Shown here: positions 16,220 to 18,820 of the stretch, piece after piece
How the letters are laid out: every line of letters starts with the position of its first letter
How positions within the stretch are numbered: position 1 is the stretch's first letter
Source: Candidatus Desulfofervidaceae bacterium
GTDB taxonomy: Bacteria; Desulfobacterota; Desulfofervidia; Desulfofervidales; Desulfofervidaceae
DNA: 18,820 nt
Assembly (NCBI GenBank): GCA_021160485.1
Contig: JAGHCL010000027.1
Location: 1 to 18,820 of the forward strand
Direction: 5' to 3'
Notes under the pieces: model-generated
Seen by the model: the letters and a program-made list of their open reading frames with translations, nothing else
Databases searched by the model: none
What the model was told of the DNA's origin: nothing
Translations under genes and position numbers: made by a program

Positions 16220-16750
16220 ATGGAATTTTCTAAGTATGTATTTGACAAACGGTTTTCCCCTGAAAAGAATCTCATCTCTGTCTCTGGTGCTCTAGTCTCT
16301 TTACATTGCCATCACTTTAATTGTGGTCTTTTAAAGGCCATTGAAGAATTAAAGGGTATTGACGGGTTAACTCTGTTTGTCAAAACCACAGAAGAAGTCT
16401 ATCGGCATTTTTTTTCTGATTATTTAAAGCAACACCCGGAGCTTACAACTCCGGCAGATAAGTTGCAGGCAGCTTCGGAAATGTATTATGCTTTTGGATT
16501 TGGAAAGTTAAACCTGAGTAATCTAAACGAACAGGGTGGAACAGCAAAGGCTACTTCTTCCTATTATGTCACCGCCTGGTTAGCTAAATATGGACGTCGT
16601 CATACCCCGGTATGTTATTTTACTTGTGGATTCATTGCGGGAGTTTTAGAAAGTGTATTTACCAAACCCATCGGTAGTTATAAGGTCAAGGAGACAAAGT
16701 GTTTAATTACAGGAAGTGATTTCTGCGAATTTGAGGTAAAGGCAATTTAA
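16220..16750 (+). CDS. V4R-like small-molecule-binding protein 1
   Basis: A 176-residue soluble protein. Its last third fits the V4R (4-vinyl reductase-type) domain: a CGFIAGVLESVF helix, then KVKETKCLITGSDFCEFEV (residues 155-173) with the usual pattern of Cys, Gly-Asp-like turn, Cys-x-Phe. V4R domains are predicted to bind small organic ligands and occur beside the sensor domain of XylR/DmpR-type regulators and in bacteriochlorophyll and hydrocarbon pathways. Cysteines and histidines cluster: HCHHFNC at 29-35, C132 and C136, C161 and C169, so a metal or redox site is possible but unproven. The N-terminal half (LISVSGALVSLHCHHFN) I cannot assign. The next gene follows one base after its stop and is also V4R-like. 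The start codon lacks a ribosome site and may be leaderless. Confidence 0.72.
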   Translation: MEFSKYVFDKRFSPEKNLISVSGALVSLHCHHFNCGLLKAIEELKGIDGLTLFVKTTEEVYRHFFSDYLKQHPELTTPADKLQAASEMYYAFGFGKLNLSNLNEQGGTAKATSSYYVTAWLAKYGRRHTPVCYFTCGFIAGVLESVFTKPIGSYKVKETKCLITGSDFCEFEVKAI

Positions 16751-16751
16751 A

Positions 16752-17357
16752 ATGGCCATAGATGTAAAAAAGATAATTTCTGTTTATTCAATCGGAGAGT
16801 TACCCAGGGACAATAAAGGAATTATCGGCGTATTTGGCATTTATGCTGCTTACAATTACAACGAATTTTACTATCGCATTGTGTCTAAGACCTTAACTCA
16901 GGCTAGTAAAGAAGAAGCAGAAAAGGTTGAAAACCAACTTTATCAAGCCGTTCTTGATTGTGCCTATTACACTTTTCACGGTGCTCGCACTTCAATGTTA
17001 TGGCGAGAAATTGTGGAGCCCATGGTTGAAACTCCTGAGGATGAAGTTCATGCTCTTGTTGCTTTTACTAATGTTTTTGGAATTGGTTATCTAGAAGTAG
17101 TAGAATTGGTGCCTGGTGAAAAACTGGTTACCCGTGTTTACAATGCCTATGATCCAGGTAGATATCTAGAGGAATATGGACCGCAACCTCATGGACGATG
17201 TTATATGTTCAGAGCCTGCACAGCCAGTTATATGGATTTGGTATATGGCCCTCCTTTCCCTAACGGAATGGGAACATTTAAATGCAAAGAAGTAAAATGC
17301 CGCAGTATGGGAGATAAATACTGTGAGTTTGTAGCTACCAAAAACCAGGATGAATAA
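16752..17357 (+). CDS. V4R-like small-molecule-binding protein 2
   Basis: A 201-residue soluble protein beginning one base after the stop of the first V4R-like gene. The C-terminal half again fits a V4R domain: GRCYMFRACTASYMDLVYG, GTFKCKEVKCRSMGDKYCEFVA (in two stretches, residues 148-195), with Cys150, Cys156, Cys178, Cys183 and Cys191. The ending GDKYCEF is a close match to the family signature. The N-terminal half contains VLDCAYYTFHGARTSML and EIVEPMVETPEDEVHALVAF and is not recognised. It is related in layout but not nearly identical to the preceding protein, so the pair may be an old duplication or two subunits of one complex. The last eight bases overlap the histidine kinase gene, which implies linked function in sensing. 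Confidence 0.72.
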   Translation: MAIDVKKIISVYSIGELPRDNKGIIGVFGIYAAYNYNEFYYRIVSKTLTQASKEEAEKVENQLYQAVLDCAYYTFHGARTSMLWREIVEPMVETPEDEVHALVAFTNVFGIGYLEVVELVPGEKLVTRVYNAYDPGRYLEEYGPQPHGRCYMFRACTASYMDLVYGPPFPNGMGTFKCKEVKCRSMGDKYCEFVATKNQDE

Positions 17358-18603
17358 TTCACAAGTGAATCTTTGTAAAAACGATGTTCAATCAGCATTA
17401 GAAGTAGCAGCAGAACAGATATTAGCTGCCATTCCCAATGCTGTCTTTGCCACTGATAAAAATATGCGTATTATTTATTTTAACAAAATAGCTGAAAAAA
17501 TAACAGGCTTTAAGGAAAAAGAAGCTATTGGTATGTATTGCCGAGATGTCTTTAAAACTGATTTGTGTGGATACCAATGTTTAATTGAACGGGCCTTTGA
17601 ATCTGGTAAAAATATATTTCATGTAGAGGCAGAACTAACTGATGCAGAAGGGGAAAAGATACCTGTGCTTACCAATGCCTCTGTTCTACGGGACAAATCC
17701 GGCAGAATTACCGGTTATCTGGTTGTTTTTCAAGACATTTCTGACATAAAAAAGACTGTAGAAGAACTTCGTTTAGCCAAACGGATGTTGGTAGAAAAAA
17801 ACCGCTCTTTACGTTTGGCCTATAAAGAGCTCGAATTAACTCAACGCCAGTTATTACAGGCACAAAAAATGGAGTCTTTAGGTCGGTTGGCAGGAGGATT
17901 TGCCCACAATTTTAACAATATTCTGTGTGTCATTTTGGGATATGTAAGTCTGCTTAAAAAGCAATTGAGTTATGACAAGTCTATTAACACATACATAGAT
18001 ATTATAGAAAAATCCACTCTCAAGGCAGCAGATTTGACCCAAAAAGTGCTTGCCTTTGCCCAAGGGGGAAAATACAAAATAGAACTAGTGGATGTTAACA
18101 AAATTATAATAAGATTGGTCTCAGTATTAAAAGAAACTTTAGCAGAAAACATTCAAATAGATTTAGAGCTTTCTCCAGAAATACTGCCAGTAGAAGCAGA
18201 TGCCTCCCAAATTTATCATGCGTTACTTAATTTGTGTATTAATGCCCGGGATGCTATGCCAGAAGGAGGTAAAGTCAAAATTAAAACAGAACGTGTAAAA
18301 ATACCTTCCCAAAAGTCTATTTCAGCATCAAAAATAAACCCTGGGCATTATGTATTGATAACTGTTTCAGATACAGGACCTGGAATTAAGCCTGAAATCC
18401 AAGATAAAATCTTTGAACCTTTTTTTACTACTAAAGGCCCCGATAAAGGCACTGGTCTTGGACTGGCTGTGGTTTATGGGATTGTAAAAGGGCACCATGG
18501 ACATATAAAACTAGAAAGCACTCCTGGCAAAGGGACTAATTTCTATATTTATCTTCCAGTAAAAGAGGTCTTTTTACAGTCAAAACTTCCCTTTAACGTT
18601 TAG
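17350..18603 (+). CDS. Soluble PAS-domain sensor histidine kinase
   Basis: A 417-residue kinase. PAS domain at about 20-132 ([39 protein letters not shown]) containing a cysteine cluster C64, C73 and C77. A coiled-coil linker follows (133-172). Then HisKA with [19 protein letters not shown], phosphoacceptor His186, where the residue after the histidine is Asn rather than the usual Asp. The HATPase domain has the N box [15 protein letters not shown]1 VSDTGPGI, F box FEPFFTTK, and G2 [18 protein letters not shown]. No membrane helix or signal peptide, so it senses inside the cell. There is no receiver domain and no response regulator next door, so its partner is encoded elsewhere. It overlaps the second V4R-like gene by eight bases, suggesting the V4R proteins feed into it. 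Confidence 0.93.
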   Translation: MNNSQVNLCKNDVQSALEVAAEQILAAIPNAVFATDKNMRIIYFNKIAEKITGFKEKEAIGMYCRDVFKTDLCGYQCLIERAFESGKNIFHVEAELTDAEGEKIPVLTNASVLRDKSGRITGYLVVFQDISDIKKTVEELRLAKRMLVEKNRSLRLAYKELELTQRQLLQAQKMESLGRLAGGFAHNFNNILCVILGYVSLLKKQLSYDKSINTYIDIIEKSTLKAADLTQKVLAFAQGGKYKIELVDVNKIIIRLVSVLKETLAENIQIDLELSPEILPVEADASQIYHALLNLCINARDAMPEGGKVKIKTERVKIPSQKSISASKINPGHYVLITVSDTGPGIKPEIQDKIFEPFFTTKGPDKGTGLGLAVVYGIVKGHHGHIKLESTPGKGTNFYIYLPVKEVFLQSKLPFNV

Positions 18604-18612
18604 CTGATCTTT

Positions 18613-18816
18613 TTAGGCAAATTTTCTCTCTAGCCTCAGATTATCTTCTTTCCCTGAAGTCAGCTTGGATATTTTTAACTCCAGTTTGAAGTTTTCCTCT
18701 AACGAGAAACTCTGCTCTAATCCTGTAAAAGTTTCTTTCTTAGGCAAAAGATACACATACTCTTTAGACTTTTTGTATAATTTATTTATCATTTTAGGAA
18801 GGTTTAAAATATCCAT
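18613..18816 (-). CDS. Unrecognised lysine-rich protein, probably the 3' part of a gene running off the right edge
   Basis: The minus-strand frame is open from the right edge of the window and ends nine bases past the histidine kinase stop, in convergent orientation. An ATG at 18816 would give 67 residues, but the frame stays open up to the edge and no clear ribosome site is visible, so it may be the end of a longer protein. The product is charged and mostly hydrophilic (KLYKKSKEYVYLLPKKE, LEENFKLELKISKL, RLERKFA), with no recognised domain. It could also be a chance frame. Confidence 0.35.
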   Translation of the reverse strand: MDILNLPKMINKLYKKSKEYVYLLPKKETFTGLEQSFSLEENFKLELKISKLTSGKEDNLRLERKFA

Positions 18817-18820
18817 AATG

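Overview
This 18.8 kb window is AT-rich chromosomal DNA from a Gram-negative-type bacterium. Evidence for that is the SecD/SecF/YajC set, a signal-peptide LysM protein, canonical Shine-Dalgarno sites and ordinary housekeeping genes. Gene order and protein style (queA-tgt-yajC-secD-secF, dprA-topA, a full-length two-domain MazG, a V4R/PAS histidine kinase group) suggest an anaerobic Desulfobacterota/Thermodesulfobacteria-like lineage. That placement is an inference from general knowledge, not from a search.

Layout, left to right. (1) Positions 1-1004: the 3' part of a family 2 glycosyltransferase fused to TPR repeats, entering from the left edge. (2) 1005-1979: a decayed stretch on the minus strand. 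It holds the N-terminal part of an IS256-type transposase abutting a 5'-truncated, internally deleted cheA (histidine kinase ATPase plus CheW-like end). (3) 1980-8175: a compact plus-strand run of queA, tgt, yajC, secD, secF and a LysM protein, combining queuosine tRNA modification with the SecDF-YajC export complex. (4) 8180-11610: dprA and topA. (5) 11756-13423: a cvpA-like gene, mazG and fxsA, all overlapping, so probably one operon. (6) 13424-13819: about 400 bp of gene relics ending in a good sigma70-type promoter. (7) 13820-16130: a large standalone predicted ABC-class ATPase (PF09818 type) followed closely by an unrecognised 188-residue protein. (8) 16220-18603: two adjacent cysteine-containing V4R-like proteins and a soluble PAS histidine kinase, tightly spaced and probably one signalling unit. 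(9) 18604-18820: the end of an unrecognised minus-strand reading frame that may run off the right edge.

The least ordinary part is the V4R-V4R-PAS/histidine kinase cluster at 16220-18603. It looks like a cytoplasmic sensory module with separate ligand-binding subunits, in which all three proteins carry clustered cysteines and no response regulator is adjacent within the window. Other points of interest are a SecF with about 47 extra hydrophobic residues, a TopA with five C-terminal zinc-ribbon units, the ATPase/unknown-protein pair, and near-leaderless promoter placement in front of three transcription units. No tRNA, rRNA, CRISPR array or intact mobile element was seen.
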